Part shown: piece after piece, positions 36,826 to 46,308 of the stretch
Layout of the letters: every line of letters begins with the position of its first letter
How positions within the stretch are numbered: the first letter of the stretch is position 1
Source of the DNA: Rhodosalinus halophilus
Lineage (GTDB): Bacteria > Pseudomonadota > Alphaproteobacteria > Rhodobacterales > Rhodobacteraceae
DNA length: 64,000 nucleotides
Assembly: GCF_003298775.1 (NCBI RefSeq)
Contig: NZ_QNTQ01000001.1
Span: forward strand, 62,001-126,000
Direction of reading: 5' to 3'
Notes under the pieces: model-generated
The model's database searches: none
The model's input: only the letters and a program-made list of their open reading frames with translations
What the model was told of the DNA's origin: nothing
Program-made: the position numbers and the translations under genes

Positions 36826-38118
36826 ATGTCCGACGGACCCGCCTACGGATTCGACACGCTGCAGATCCACGCCGGGAGCCGCCCGGACCCGGCCACCGGC
36901 GCGCGGCAGACGCCCGTTTACCAGACCACGGCCTATGTCTTCCGCGACGCGGACCATGCCGCGGCGCTCTTCAACCTGCAGGAAGTGGGCTACATCTACT
37001 CCCGCCTGACCAACCCGACGGTCGCGGTGCTGCAGGAGCGGATGGCGACGCTGGAGGGCGGCGCGGGCGCGGTCTGCTGCTCGTCGGGGCACGCGGCGCA
37101 GATCATGGCGCTTTTCCCGCTGATGGGGCCGGGGCGGAACATCGTCGTCTCCACCCGCCTCTACGGCGGCTCGGTCACGCAGTTCAGCCAGACGATCAAG
37201 CGCTTCGGCTGGTCGGCGAAGTTCGTGGATTTCGACGATTTCGACGCCGTGCGCGCGGCCATCGACGAGGACACGCGCGCCGTCTTCTGCGAGTCGATCG
37301 CCAACCCCGGCGGCTACATCACCGACCTCGACGAGATCGCCAAGATCGCCGATGCCGCGGGCCTGCCGCTGATCGTGGACAACACCTCCGCCACGCCCTA
37401 CCTCTGCCGCCCGATCGAGCATGGCGCGACGCTCGTCGTGCATTCGATGACCAAGTTCCTGACCGGCAACGGCACGGTCACGGGCGGCGTGATCGTGGAC
37501 TCGGGCAGGTTCGACTGGTCGGCGTCCGACAAGTTCCCCTCGCTGAGCGAGCCGGAGCCCGCCTATCACGGGCTCAGGTTCCACGAGACCTTCGGGCCGC
37601 TCGCCTTCACCTTCCACGGCATCGCCGTCGGGCTGCGCGACCTCGGCATGACGCTCAACCCGCAGGCCGCGCACTACACGCTGATGGGCATCGAGACGCT
37701 GTCCCTGCGCATGCAGAAGCACTGCGAGAACGCCGAGAAGGTGGCGGGCTGGCTGGAAAAGCACCCGGCGGTGAAGGAAGTCACCTACGCGGGGCTCGAG
37801 TCGTCGCCCTGGCATGACCGGGTGGCGCGGATCTGCCCGAAGGGCGCGGGCGGGCTCTTCACCGTGGCGCTCAAGGGCGGCTACGACGCCTGCGTCAAGC
37901 TGGTGGACAGCCTCGAGCTCTTCTCCCATGTCGCGAACCTGGGCGACACGCGGTCGCTCATCATCCACTCGGCCTCGACCACGCATCGCCAGCTCACGCA
38001 AGAGCAGCAGGTCGCGGCCGGAGCGAGCCCGGACGTGGTGCGCATCTCCATCGGGATCGAGGACGCCGACGACCTGATCGCGGATCTCGAGCAGGGGCTC
38101 GCCGCCGCCGGGGGCTGA
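36826..38118 (+). CDS. metY: O-acetylhomoserine sulfhydrylase
   Basis: The PLP enzyme makes homocysteine from O-acetylhomoserine and sulphide. The 430-residue product has the family start (GFDTLQIHAGSRPDPATGAR), the YSRLTNPT segment near residue 63, and the PLP lysine in SMTKFLTGNGTVTGG near residue 210. Length and order match the MetY subgroup of Cys/Met metabolism enzymes. GGAAGGGAGAGGG precedes the ATG. Its product feeds the methionine synthase at 57-61 kb, although the two loci are separate. Confidence 0.93.
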   Translation: MSDGPAYGFDTLQIHAGSRPDPATGARQTPVYQTTAYVFRDADHAAALFNLQEVGYIYSRLTNPTVAVLQERMATLEGGAGAVCCSSGHAAQIMALFPLMGPGRNIVVSTRLYGGSVTQFSQTIKRFGWSAKFVDFDDFDAVRAAIDEDTRAVFCESIANPGGYITDLDEIAKIADAAGLPLIVDNTSATPYLCRPIEHGATLVVHSMTKFLTGNGTVTGGVIVDSGRFDWSASDKFPSLSEPEPAYHGLRFHETFGPLAFTFHGIAVGLRDLGMTLNPQAAHYTLMGIETLSLRMQKHCENAEKVAGWLEKHPAVKEVTYAGLESSPWHDRVARICPKGAGGLFTVALKGGYDACVKLVDSLELFSHVANLGDTRSLIIHSASTTHRQLTQEQQVAAGASPDVVRISIGIEDADDLIADLEQGLAAAGG

Positions 38119-38154
38119 TCCCGGCCGGTCAGGACACCACGCCGTCGGGTGCCC

Positions 38155-38183
38155 CCCGGAGCGTTCCTTTCGGGCGCTCCGGG
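38155..38183. terminator. GC hairpin between convergent metY and SIMPL gene
   Basis: CCCGGAGCG (38155-38163) and CGCTCCGGG (38175-38183) pair perfectly across an 11-base loop. There is no T tract. Its place 37 bp after metY, in a convergent gap, suggests a transcription barrier. Confidence 0.45.
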
Positions 38184-38307
38184 CGTCCCGATGTCGCCGT
38201 TCAGCCTGGGGCGTTTTGCGTTCAAACGGAAACGGTTCGGCGACGGGCAGATGAATCCGATCCGCCGCAACACGCTCTCGCCAGCGTGCCCCGTCCGACC
38301 GCTTGGC

Positions 38308-39018
38308 TCACTCCACCTCGGCGATGGCGAAGTCGATCGTGACCTCCACGGTCATCTCGATTTCGCCCGGTGCGACCGGCACGCCGCCCGCGTCCGAACG
38401 CGCGGCCTCCATCATCATGGGCCGAGGCGCGCCGCCGCCGTGTTCGGTGATCCGCTGCACGCGGCCCAGCGGCTCTCCGGCCGCCTCGGCCAGCGTGCGT
38501 GCCTTGGCCGTGGCGTCGGCCACCGCGGCGCGGCGGGCCTTCTCCATCAGCTCGTCTGGCTCGGCCACTGTGAACCGCAGGCCGGAGAACCGGTTCGCGC
38601 CCTCCGCCACCACCGCGTCGAGAACCTCGCCCAAGGTCGAGAGATCGCGCAGCCGCACCGTGAGGTGATTGGACGCCTGAAAGCCGGTGATCCGCCGTTC
38701 CAGATCGCGCTCGGGATCGGGCCCTACCCAGACCGGGGTGAGACGCAGCTCGCTCGTCTGGATGTCGCGCGCCGCGATGTCCAGCGCTTCGAGCCGCGAC
38801 AGCACGGCGCCCGCGGCCGCGTTCGCCGCGCGCATGGCGTCGCCCGCGGTCGCGGCCTCCTCGACGACGCCCAGACTGATCACCGCCATGTCGGGGGCGG
38901 CGGCCACCTCGCCGCGCCCGTTGACGGAGATGACGCGCTCGTCCTGCGCAGCCGCGGGCAGCGCGCCCAGGGCGAGGGAGAGGCACAGGGCGGGGAGACG
39001 GACGATCCTGGGGGACAT
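38308..39018 (-). CDS. SIMPL-domain exported protein
   Basis: The 236-residue precursor has a signal peptide (LPALCLSLALGALPAAAQ) and then the SIMPL (DUF541) fold: VISVNGRGEVAAAPDMAVISLGV, a long Ala-rich helix, LRLTPVW, and GLRFTVAEPDELMEKARRAAVADA. Family members are periplasmic or outer membrane proteins of unclear role, linked to oxidative stress and membrane integrity in some bacteria. It is convergent with metY and divergent from the large gene at 39189. Confidence 0.88.
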   Translation of the reverse strand: MSPRIVRLPALCLSLALGALPAAAQDERVISVNGRGEVAAAPDMAVISLGVVEEAATAGDAMRAANAAAGAVLSRLEALDIAARDIQTSELRLTPVWVGPDPERDLERRITGFQASNHLTVRLRDLSTLGEVLDAVVAEGANRFSGLRFTVAEPDELMEKARRAAVADATAKARTLAEAAGEPLGRVQRITEHGGGAPRPMMMEAARSDAGGVPVAPGEIEMTVEVTIDFAIAEVE

Positions 39019-39188
39019 GACGAACCTCGGCGAACTGACGAAGCCCGAGTCTCGCCTGCGCGGCCGCGATCCGCAACCCTGCGACCGTCATGCCCGGTCC
39101 AGGGCGGGTAGCGCACCGGCGACACTTCGCCGGCGGGTGGTGCATTGGGGCTACACCTCGCCCCGGTGAAAATGCTAATGACGTCGCG

Positions 39189-42100
39189 ATGAAACCGGAT
39201 TTCGCGCTTTCGCTGTCCTTCGACGGGATCGGCCTTTCGCTTCGTGGGCCGGAGGGATGGCTGCGCGTCGGCGCCGTCTCGCTCGACGTCGAGGATCTCG
39301 ACGCCGAACTCGCCGACCTGCGGCGCGCGGCGCTTGGGCTGCGGCCGGGCGGCTTTCTGTCCAAGCTGGTGATCCCCGACGAGCAGATCCGCTATCTCGA
39401 GCTCGAGACCGGCGAGGCGGACGATCGAATGCGCGCGCGGATGATCCGCGACGCGCTGGACGGCGCGACGCCCTACGCTGTCGAGGACCTGGTCTATGAC
39501 TGGGCGGTGGACGGCACGACGACGCAGGTGGCCGCCGTCGCGCGCGAGACGCTCGAAGAGGCGGAGGCCTTCGCGCTCGAACACCGCTTCAACCCGGTGA
39601 GCTTCGTGGCCGCGCCGGCAAGACGGGGGTTTTCGGCCGAAGTGTTCTTCGGCGAAACGGCCTCGGCCGACGAGTTTCTCCCGCACGGCGCACGGGTGGA
39701 ACGCGACGCCATCCCCTTGCGCGTGGTCGGTGACGCGCCGCCGCCGGCTCTGGAGCCATTCGAGGACGACGGAGCAGAAAGCGCCTCCTCCGGCGCGCCC
39801 GTCGCCGAGCCGGAAGATGCGGCGCGGGATACCCCTGTCGAAGAGGGCGGCGGGGACGACGCCGCATCGGCGCCTGTGCGCGACGACGCGGACCAGGCAC
39901 GCCCGGGCGGTGCCGGCGAGGCGGTGGGCGACGCGGGCGATCCCGCGCAACCGCCGATGCCCAGCTTCCGCAGCGCGCGGGCTGCGTCGGACGAAACGGA
40001 AAAGCCCGCCGCGCCAAGGCTGTCGTCTGCGCCGGTCGCGCCGGCCTTCAGTTCGGTTCGGGCCCGCCGCGAGCCGCCGCTGAGCGCGCGCCGTGCGGCG
40101 CACGAGGCGGAGGACGAGGGTCCCCCGGCCTCGGAGTCACGGGCGCCGGGCGCCGAGCCGCCGCCAGAGGCCGAGGCGCAGGCCGCGGAACCGCAGACCA
40201 AAGAAACGGCAGCCGCAAGCTTGACCGACGCGCCGGCCGCCGAGCGCGCGGTTCCATCCGACAAGGGCGCTGCGGAGGGCGGGCGCCCCGACACGCTTGC
40301 GGCAGCCGCTCCCTCCACACCGGAAGGGTCTGAAACGCCTGCGAAACCGGAACTGCCGATCCTTGGCGTCGCAGCCGCGGCTCCCGAAGCGCAGGACAAG
40401 ACGCATCAGAAGATCACGCCGCCGCGGGCACCGGGGACACCCACGCCGGAGGCCTTGGCGCGACGCGACATGATCCTGCGGCGCATCGCGGGCTTCGACG
40501 CGGGCGCGGCAGACGCGGATGCAGCGGGGACGGCGCCGGACCAATCGGCGCCCGCCCGTCGCCTGGACGGTCTGCTCGGGCGCGGAGGCAGGGAGACGCC
40601 GGCACCGACGGCCGGGAAGGGCGAGATCGGGCCGCGCCGGGACTCGGCGGACAGGCTGCGCGCGCCGGTGCCGCCCCGCCCCGCGGGCCCGGCCCCCGAC
40701 GACGAGGCGGCGCGTCTCACCCGCTTCGGCGAGCGCCGGATGGCCGATACGGACCGCAGAGGGCGTCCGGTCGGCCTCCTGCTCACCTCGGCGGTTCTGC
40801 TTCTGCTGCTGGGAATCGGCGCCTGGACCGCGATGGTCGGGGGCGACAATCTCGCGCGACTGTTCCCGGATCGGCAGGAGGAGGAGGCGATCGCCGCCGT
40901 GCCTCTCGATCCCGGCCCCGAAACCGATGCCGGCGCCGATGCCGAAGCCGGAGTCGGGCCGGCGACCGGGCCGGATCGGGATCCGGCTGCGCCCGACGCG
41001 CCTGAAGCGCAACCGGAACCCGTCGCCGCCGCGCCCGAGGCGCCTGCGCCGCAACCGGCACCGGTCGACGCCGGGCCCGCGCCCCTGCCCGAGCCGGAGG
41101 ATCGCGCGCCCTCGACACGCGCGCTCAGCCCCGACGAGGCCGCCGCGCGCTATGCGGCCACGGGCATCTGGCAGATGGCGCCCGAGCGGCCCGAACCCGA
41201 ACCCTTCGAGGGGATTGAGGATCTTCATATCGCCTCGGTCGACGGCACGGTGCCGCAGCCCGACGCCGTGGCGCTGAGCGCACCGCGCACGACCTCGGAA
41301 CAGGCGCCCGAGGCGCCGGTCTCGCCCCCGCCGCCGGGCAGCGTCTTCGACCTCGACGAACGCGGCCTGGTGATCGCCCGTCCAGAGGGCGCGCTGACGC
41401 CGCAGGGCGTGCGCGTCTTCGCCGGGCAGCCGCCCGTGGTGCCGCCGTCCCGCGCGGGCGTGCAGGCGCGGCAGGAGGACGCCGAGGCGGCGGCCGCCGC
41501 GGCCGAAGAGGCGGAGCGGCGCGCGGCGCTGGCCGGCTTCCGCCCCGTCGCCCGGCCCGCACCCGACCTCTCGCCCGAAGACGCGCCCGACGATACCGGT
41601 CTGGTGCAGGGGCCGGACGACGAACTGGCCGGCTATCGCCCCCTGCCCCGGCCGGACGCCCTGCGCGAGGGCCTGGAGGGCGACGCGGAGACGGCTGCGC
41701 AAGAGACCGTGGAGGCCGCGACCAACGCGGCGATCCTCGCGGCCACCACGCCGGACGGCGCCGCCGCGCGTGCCGCGCAGACCGACGCGGCGCCGGCCGA
41801 CGCCGGTCCGCAGGCCATCGATCCGGGCGCGGGCACGCCGCAGGCGGTGCGCGCCTCGCTCGCGCCGGCGGCGCGGCCCGGCGGTTTCGATCGGATGGTG
41901 GCCCGCGCGCCGGAGGCCCCGGCGCCCGCCGCCGCGCGCAGCGCGCCGCAGAACGTGCAGCCCTCGATCCCGTCCAACGCCTCGGTGGCGCGTGCAGCGA
42001 CCGAGCCCAACGCGATCAACCTGCGCCGGGTGAACCTGATCGGCGTCTACGGCGACCCTTCCAACCGCCGCGCGCTGGTGCGGCTGTCGAACGGGCGCTA

Positions 42101-42218
42101 CCAGAAGGTCGAGGTGGGCGACCGTCTCGACGGCGGGCGGATCAGCGCGATCGGCGAGGACCAGCTGCGCTACGTCAAGAACGGCCGCAACCTGGTGCTG
42201 CGGATGCCGCAGGGCTGA
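39189..42218 (+). CDS. Large mosaic protein with pilus/secretion-like end domains
   Basis: The 1009-residue product has three parts. Residues 1-190 (LSFDGIGLSLRGPEG, ELADLRRAALGLRPGGFLSK, VIPDEQIRYLELETG, then MIRDALDGATPYAVEDLVYD) resemble the actin-like cytoplasmic fold of PilM/GspL proteins. A low-complexity Ala/Pro/Glu region of about 330 residues follows, then one membrane helix near residue 535 (GLLLTSAVLLLLLGIGAW). Past another Pro/Glu-rich stretch, the last 70 residues (INLRRVNLIGVYGDPSNRRALVRL...RYQKVEVGDRLDGGRISAIGE) look like the periplasmic beta domain of PilP/GspC. The upstream ribosome site is poor. Domain reading is by eye; no partner genes are adjacent. Confidence 0.75.
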   Translation: MKPDFALSLSFDGIGLSLRGPEGWLRVGAVSLDVEDLDAELADLRRAALGLRPGGFLSKLVIPDEQIRYLELETGEADDRMRARMIRDALDGATPYAVEDLVYDWAVDGTTTQVAAVARETLEEAEAFALEHRFNPVSFVAAPARRGFSAEVFFGETASADEFLPHGARVERDAIPLRVVGDAPPPALEPFEDDGAESASSGAPVAEPEDAARDTPVEEGGGDDAASAPVRDDADQARPGGAGEAVGDAGDPAQPPMPSFRSARAASDETEKPAAPRLSSAPVAPAFSSVRARREPPLSARRAAHEAEDEGPPASESRAPGAEPPPEAEAQAAEPQTKETAAASLTDAPAAERAVPSDKGAAEGGRPDTLAAAAPSTPEGSETPAKPELPILGVAAAAPEAQDKTHQKITPPRAPGTPTPEALARRDMILRRIAGFDAGAADADAAGTAPDQSAPARRLDGLLGRGGRETPAPTAGKGEIGPRRDSADRLRAPVPPRPAGPAPDDEAARLTRFGERRMADTDRRGRPVGLLLTSAVLLLLLGIGAWTAMVGGDNLARLFPDRQEEEAIAAVPLDPGPETDAGADAEAGVGPATGPDRDPAAPDAPEAQPEPVAAAPEAPAPQPAPVDAGPAPLPEPEDRAPSTRALSPDEAAARYAATGIWQMAPERPEPEPFEGIEDLHIASVDGTVPQPDAVALSAPRTTSEQAPEAPVSPPPPGSVFDLDERGLVIARPEGALTPQGVRVFAGQPPVVPPSRAGVQARQEDAEAAAAAAEEAERRAALAGFRPVARPAPDLSPEDAPDDTGLVQGPDDELAGYRPLPRPDALREGLEGDAETAAQETVEAATNAAILAATTPDGAAARAAQTDAAPADAGPQAIDPGAGTPQAVRASLAPAARPGGFDRMVARAPEAPAPAAARSAPQNVQPSIPSNASVARAATEPNAINLRRVNLIGVYGDPSNRRALVRLSNGRYQKVEVGDRLDGGRISAIGEDQLRYVKNGRNLVLRMPQG

Positions 42219-42369
42219 GGCATCCTCCGCCACTCATCCGCCCTGCCGGGCGTCTTCGCGCCGCACCGCGCGTTCCGGATGTCGCGTCGCCTGGCCTGCG
42301 TCGCGCTTCCGGCGGCGCAGGCGCGGTGCCCGAAGCGACGACGGCCCGGCGGGCCGGAGGAGCGTCCCG

Positions 42370-43704
42370 CTACACGCCGTAGATCGCGCCGATCCGATCC
42401 GCCGCCGCCTCGGGCGACATCTCCTCGCTCTCGCCGGTGCGCCGGGAAGTGACTTCCACCTTGCCCTGCGCCAGCCCGCGCGGCCCCACGGTGATCCGCC
42501 AGGGCAGACCGATCAGGTCCATCGTGGCGAACTTGGCGCCGGCGCGGTCCTCGGTGTCGTCGTAAAGCGGGTCGAGCCCCTTGGCTGCAAGCGCAGCATA
42601 GAGGGCTTCGCAGGCCGCGTCGGTCGCCGCGTCGCCCTGCCGCAGGTTGACGATACCGCAGTGGAAGGGCGTCACCCCCTCCGGCCAGATGATGCCGCGC
42701 TCGTCGTGGCTGGCCTCGATGATCGCGCCGACGAGGCGCGAGACCCCGATCCCGTGGCTGCCCATGTGCACCGGCACGCGGTTGCCCTCGGGGTCGCTGA
42801 CCATCGCGCCCATCGGTTCGGAATACTTCGTGCCGAAGTAGAAGATCTGGCCTACCTCGATGCCGCGCCCGTGCCGGCGGCGGTCTTCGGGCACCTCGGC
42901 GAAGACGCCCGCGTCATGGGTATCGTCGGTGCGCGCGTAGAGCGCGGTGTATTCGTCGACGACCGCCTGGCAGTCCGCCCGGCTGTCGTAGTCGATGTCC
43001 CGGTCGCCCATGCGGATCTCGGTCACGGCCGCGTCGTAAAAGACCTCCGACTCGCCCGTGTCGGCGAGCACGAGGAACTCGTGCGTGTCGTCGCCGCCGA
43101 TCGGCCCCGATTCCGCGCGCATCGGGATCGCCTGCAGCCCCATGCGCTCGTAGGTGCGCAGGTAGCTCACGAAATGGCGGTTGTAGGCGTGGATCGCCGC
43201 CGCGCGGTCTATGTCGAAGTTGTAGCCGTCCTTCATGTAGAACTCGCGCCCCCGCATCACGCCGAAGCGCGGGCGGATCTCGTCGCGGAACTTCCACTGG
43301 ATGTGGTAGAGCGTGAGCGGCAGCTCGCGGTAGCTCGACACGTGCGAGCGGAAGATGTCCGTGATCAGCTCCTCGTTGGTGGGGCCGTAGAGCATGTCGC
43401 GGTCGTGCCGGTCGCGGATGCGCAGCATCTCCGGGCCGTAGGCGTCGTAGCGCCCGCTTTCGCGCCAGAGTTCGGCGGACTGCAATGTGGGCATGAGCAT
43501 CGGGATATGGCCCGCGCGCTGCTGCTCCTCGTGCACGATGGCTTCGATGTTGCGCAGCACCCTGTAGCCCAGCGGCAGCCAGGAATAGATGCCGGCCGAG
43601 GCCTGCTTGATCATGCCGGCGCGCAGCATCAGGCGGTGGCTGGCGATCTGGGCGTCGGCGGGCGTTTCCTTGAGAACGGGCAGGAAATAGCGCGACAGTC
43701 GCAT
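42370..43704 (-). CDS. proS: Prolyl-tRNA synthetase
   Basis: ProS charges tRNA-Pro. The 444-residue product is the short alphaproteobacterial form, which lacks the editing insertion of about 180 residues found in E. coli ProS; class II motif 1 lies around [14 protein letters not shown], motif 2 around [24 protein letters not shown] near residue 140, and motif 3 around [15 protein letters not shown] near 320. It ends with an anticodon-binding domain ([10 protein letters not shown]...). Its separate neighbours metF and the DmdA-like gene lie upstream on the same strand. Confidence 0.96.
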   Translation of the reverse strand: MRLSRYFLPVLKETPADAQIASHRLMLRAGMIKQASAGIYSWLPLGYRVLRNIEAIVHEEQQRAGHIPMLMPTLQSAELWRESGRYDAYGPEMLRIRDRHDRDMLYGPTNEELITDIFRSHVSSYRELPLTLYHIQWKFRDEIRPRFGVMRGREFYMKDGYNFDIDRAAAIHAYNRHFVSYLRTYERMGLQAIPMRAESGPIGGDDTHEFLVLADTGESEVFYDAAVTEIRMGDRDIDYDSRADCQAVVDEYTALYARTDDTHDAGVFAEVPEDRRRHGRGIEVGQIFYFGTKYSEPMGAMVSDPEGNRVPVHMGSHGIGVSRLVGAIIEASHDERGIIWPEGVTPFHCGIVNLRQGDAATDAACEALYAALAAKGLDPLYDDTEDRAGAKFATMDLIGLPWRITVGPRGLAQGKVEVTSRRTGESEEMSPEAAADRIGAIYGV

Positions 43705-43823
43705 CGGAGCGGCCTCTCTCGGTCATGCACTGGTGGCGCGGTGTAGGCGAGCGGGCGCAGCGTGGCAAGCGGATGGCGGTCGGCGCGCGCCACGCCCTGC
43801 GCGCAGGGCCGCGGGGCGTGGCG

Positions 43824-44744
43824 TCAGCTTTCCGAATGCCCCAGCAGGCGGGCCAGCGCCAGGGGAAGCGGCCAGCGGTTCATGCTGTAGACATGCAGCG
43901 CGGGCGCCCCGTAGGCGATGAGCCGGCGCGCCTGTTCCAGAGTCGCCGTCGCGGCGAGCGCCGGCATCAGCTCGGGCGTCTCCTCGCCCTGGCGGAAGAG
44001 CCGCTCGAGCCAGTCCGGCACCGTCGTGCCGTTGGCCCGCGCGAAGCCGCGCAGCCGCGTCCAGCCGTCGAGCGGCATGAGTCCCGGCACGATCGGCGCC
44101 TCGATCCCGCGCCGCGCGCAGGCCTCGAGAAACCGGCCGTAGGCCGCGGGGTCGAGCACGAACTGACAGAAGGCGACGCTGGCGCCGGCGTCGAGCTTTT
44201 CCTTCAGATGCCCGATGTCCTCGTCGAGCGATCCTGCCTCGGGGTGCTTCTCGGGATAGGCGGCGACGGCGATCGTCCAGTCGTGCCGGGCGCGCAGCGC
44301 GGCCACCAGATCCGTGGCGTGGGCGAACCCGGGCGGCAGCGGCCCCTGCACGGCACGCGGCCGGTCGCCGCGCAGCGCGAGCACGCGTCGCACCCCGGAT
44401 CGCCAGAGCCGGTCGGCGGCCTCCAGCGCCTCCTCGCGCGAGAGGCCCAGCGCTGTCAGATGCGCCATCACCGGCCGGCCTGTCCGGCGGGCCACCTCGA
44501 CGGCGGTGTCATGCGTGCCGGTGCGCGTCGTGCCGCCCGCGCCCATGGTGACCGAAAAGCCCTCGCTCGCCACGGGCGCGAGCCGGTCGACCGTCTCGCG
44601 CAGCGCATCGCGCCGGGCCTCCGACCGGGGCGGGAAGAACTCGAAGCTCAGCGGAACGGCCCCGCGCGACTCGACCAGCCGGCGCAGCAGCGCGTCGGTC
44701 GGCTGCTCCACGAGCGCCGCGGCGGGTATGGTCTCGGCGCGCAA
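43824..44744 (-). CDS. metF: 5,10-methylenetetrahydrofolate reductase
   Basis: MetF reduces methylene-THF to methyl-THF, the methyl donor for methionine synthase. The 306-residue flavoprotein has the family opening LSFEFFPPRSEA, the barrel segments VTMGAGGTTRTGT and LALRGDRP, and GASVAFCQFVLD. The start is most likely the TTG at 44744, seven bases after the stop of the preceding gene and in its frame. It is transcribed with the DmdA-like gene, suggesting a shared THF-bound methyl pool. Working backwards, MetF can also oxidise methyl-THF made by demethylation. Confidence 0.9.
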   Translation of the reverse strand: MRAETIPAAALVEQPTDALLRRLVESRGAVPLSFEFFPPRSEARRDALRETVDRLAPVASEGFSVTMGAGGTTRTGTHDTAVEVARRTGRPVMAHLTALGLSREEALEAADRLWRSGVRRVLALRGDRPRAVQGPLPPGFAHATDLVAALRARHDWTIAVAAYPEKHPEAGSLDEDIGHLKEKLDAGASVAFCQFVLDPAAYGRFLEACARRGIEAPIVPGLMPLDGWTRLRGFARANGTTVPDWLERLFRQGEETPELMPALAATATLEQARRLIAYGAPALHVYSMNRWPLPLALARLLGHSES

Positions 44745-44750
44745 GACGGC

Positions 44751-46091
44751 TCAGACCGACCAGTCGCGGCCCTGCGCCCTGGCCCGCTCGCGGGCGCTCG
44801 GGTGGGCCGAGGGGCGGAAGGGCACCTCGACCACCTCGGCGTCGACGGGCTGGCCGGAGACGTCGGTGTAGGCCTCGGGCAGCTCGACCTTGAGCTTCGT
44901 GCCGATCGCCGAAAGCGCCCAGGGCACGTATCCCAGCGCGATGTTGTGGCCGAGCTCCGGCGACCACCACGGCGAGGTGACATACCCCACGCGCTTGCGC
45001 TCCGGCGTGGCGATCAGCCAGAAATCCGGCGCGTAGTCGGTGACCGGCGCGCCGCCCATCGACAACCCCACGAGCTTCAGCCGGAAGGGGTAGCGCCCCC
45101 CGTCGATCTCGGTGCGCTGCGCCTCGAGCGCGGCGCGCCCGATATAGTCGGCCTCCTTCTTGCGGGGCACCTGATAGGCGAGATTGACCTGGAAGGGAGA
45201 GGTCTCGACATCCATGTCCTGACCCCAGGACAGGATGCCCGCGGCGATCCGGCGGTGGTGGGCGGGCGCAATCACCCGCAGACCGTAGCGTGCCCCCTGC
45301 CCGCGCAGCGCATACCAGACGATCTCGGCGTTGAGCGTGGAGTCGCGCACGAAGATCTCGTAGCCCTTCTCGCCGGAGAACCCGGTCTGGCTCACCACCA
45401 CCGGACAGCCGGCGAGCTCGGTCTCGAGCAGGCCGTAATAGGGCATGTCGTGGATTTCCGCGCCGAAGAGGTCGGCCATGAACTCTTCCGAATAGGGCCC
45501 CTGCACCTGCAGGGGCGAGACATCGAGCTCGGCGATGTCCACGTCGTAGCCGAGCCCCACGTTGACGCCCTGCAGCCAGAGCAGCAGATCGCTGTCCGAG
45601 GCCGAGAACCAGAACTCGTCGTGGTCGAGCCGCAGGAGGACGGGGTCGTTGAGGATGCCGCCGCGCGCGTTGCACAGGATCACGTATTTGCCGTGCATCG
45701 GCGCGATCTTCGTCGCGTCGCGCGTGATGACACGGTTGACGAAGGCCTCCGCCTCGGGCCCGCGCACCCGGATCTGGCGCTCCACGGCCACGTTCCACAG
45801 CGTCACGCGGTTCACCAGCGCGTCGTATTCGGCCATGGCGCCGCCGTCCTCGGGCCGGATGTAGCCCCGCGGGTGATACATCCGATTGTAGACCGTGGCG
45901 CGCCAGCAGCCGGCCTCGATCGAGAGATGCCAGAAGGGCGACTTGCGCACCCGGGTGGAGATCAGCATCTGCACAGGCGTCGGCCCGGACTGACGCAGAT
46001 TGACGGGCACCAGGCGATCCGACTGATCGACCTCGGCGACATTGGGATGGGGGCGATGCGGGGACGGTCTGTCGTCGCCTCGATCCTGCAT
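44751..46091 (-). CDS. DmdA-like THF-dependent methyltransferase (GcvT family)
   Basis: The 446-residue product belongs to the GcvT/aminomethyltransferase fold. The start is ATG 46091, with GGAGGT six bases before it; the recognisable domain begins at MLISTRVRKSPFWHLS. Segments such as VYNRMYHPRGY, NVAVERQIRVRGPEA, GILNDPVLLRL and VSPLQVQGPYS resemble DmdA, which moves a methyl group from DMSP to THF. I cannot assign DMSP as the substrate because other THF-dependent demethylases share the fold. It is coupled to metF (six bases apart), as expected for an enzyme that yields methyl-THF. Confidence 0.75.
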   Translation of the reverse strand: MQDRGDDRPSPHRPHPNVAEVDQSDRLVPVNLRQSGPTPVQMLISTRVRKSPFWHLSIEAGCWRATVYNRMYHPRGYIRPEDGGAMAEYDALVNRVTLWNVAVERQIRVRGPEAEAFVNRVITRDATKIAPMHGKYVILCNARGGILNDPVLLRLDHDEFWFSASDSDLLLWLQGVNVGLGYDVDIAELDVSPLQVQGPYSEEFMADLFGAEIHDMPYYGLLETELAGCPVVVSQTGFSGEKGYEIFVRDSTLNAEIVWYALRGQGARYGLRVIAPAHHRRIAAGILSWGQDMDVETSPFQVNLAYQVPRKKEADYIGRAALEAQRTEIDGGRYPFRLKLVGLSMGGAPVTDYAPDFWLIATPERKRVGYVTSPWWSPELGHNIALGYVPWALSAIGTKLKVELPEAYTDVSGQPVDAEVVEVPFRPSAHPSARERARAQGRDWSV

Positions 46092-46308
46092 CCGGGCACC
46101 TCCGCTCTCGACTCTCCGCGTCGGTCAGCCTCGCGCCCCGAGAGGCGCGGGGCATTGACCTCCGTCAACCCGACTGTCCCGATGCCCCATGCGAAGCATG
46201 GCAGACCGGCCGACGGCACGCAAACGCTGCGGTCGCGCGCCGCAATGGAAAAACCCGCCACCATCGCGTAGGCAGGGCGCGACACCTCATCGGCGGAGTC
46301 CGCGCCCC

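Noticed and set aside
40137-42233. Long minus-strand open frame opposite the large mosaic gene
   Set aside because: Arg/Gly-rich shadow translation of the Ala/Pro/Glu linkers; no domain signature.
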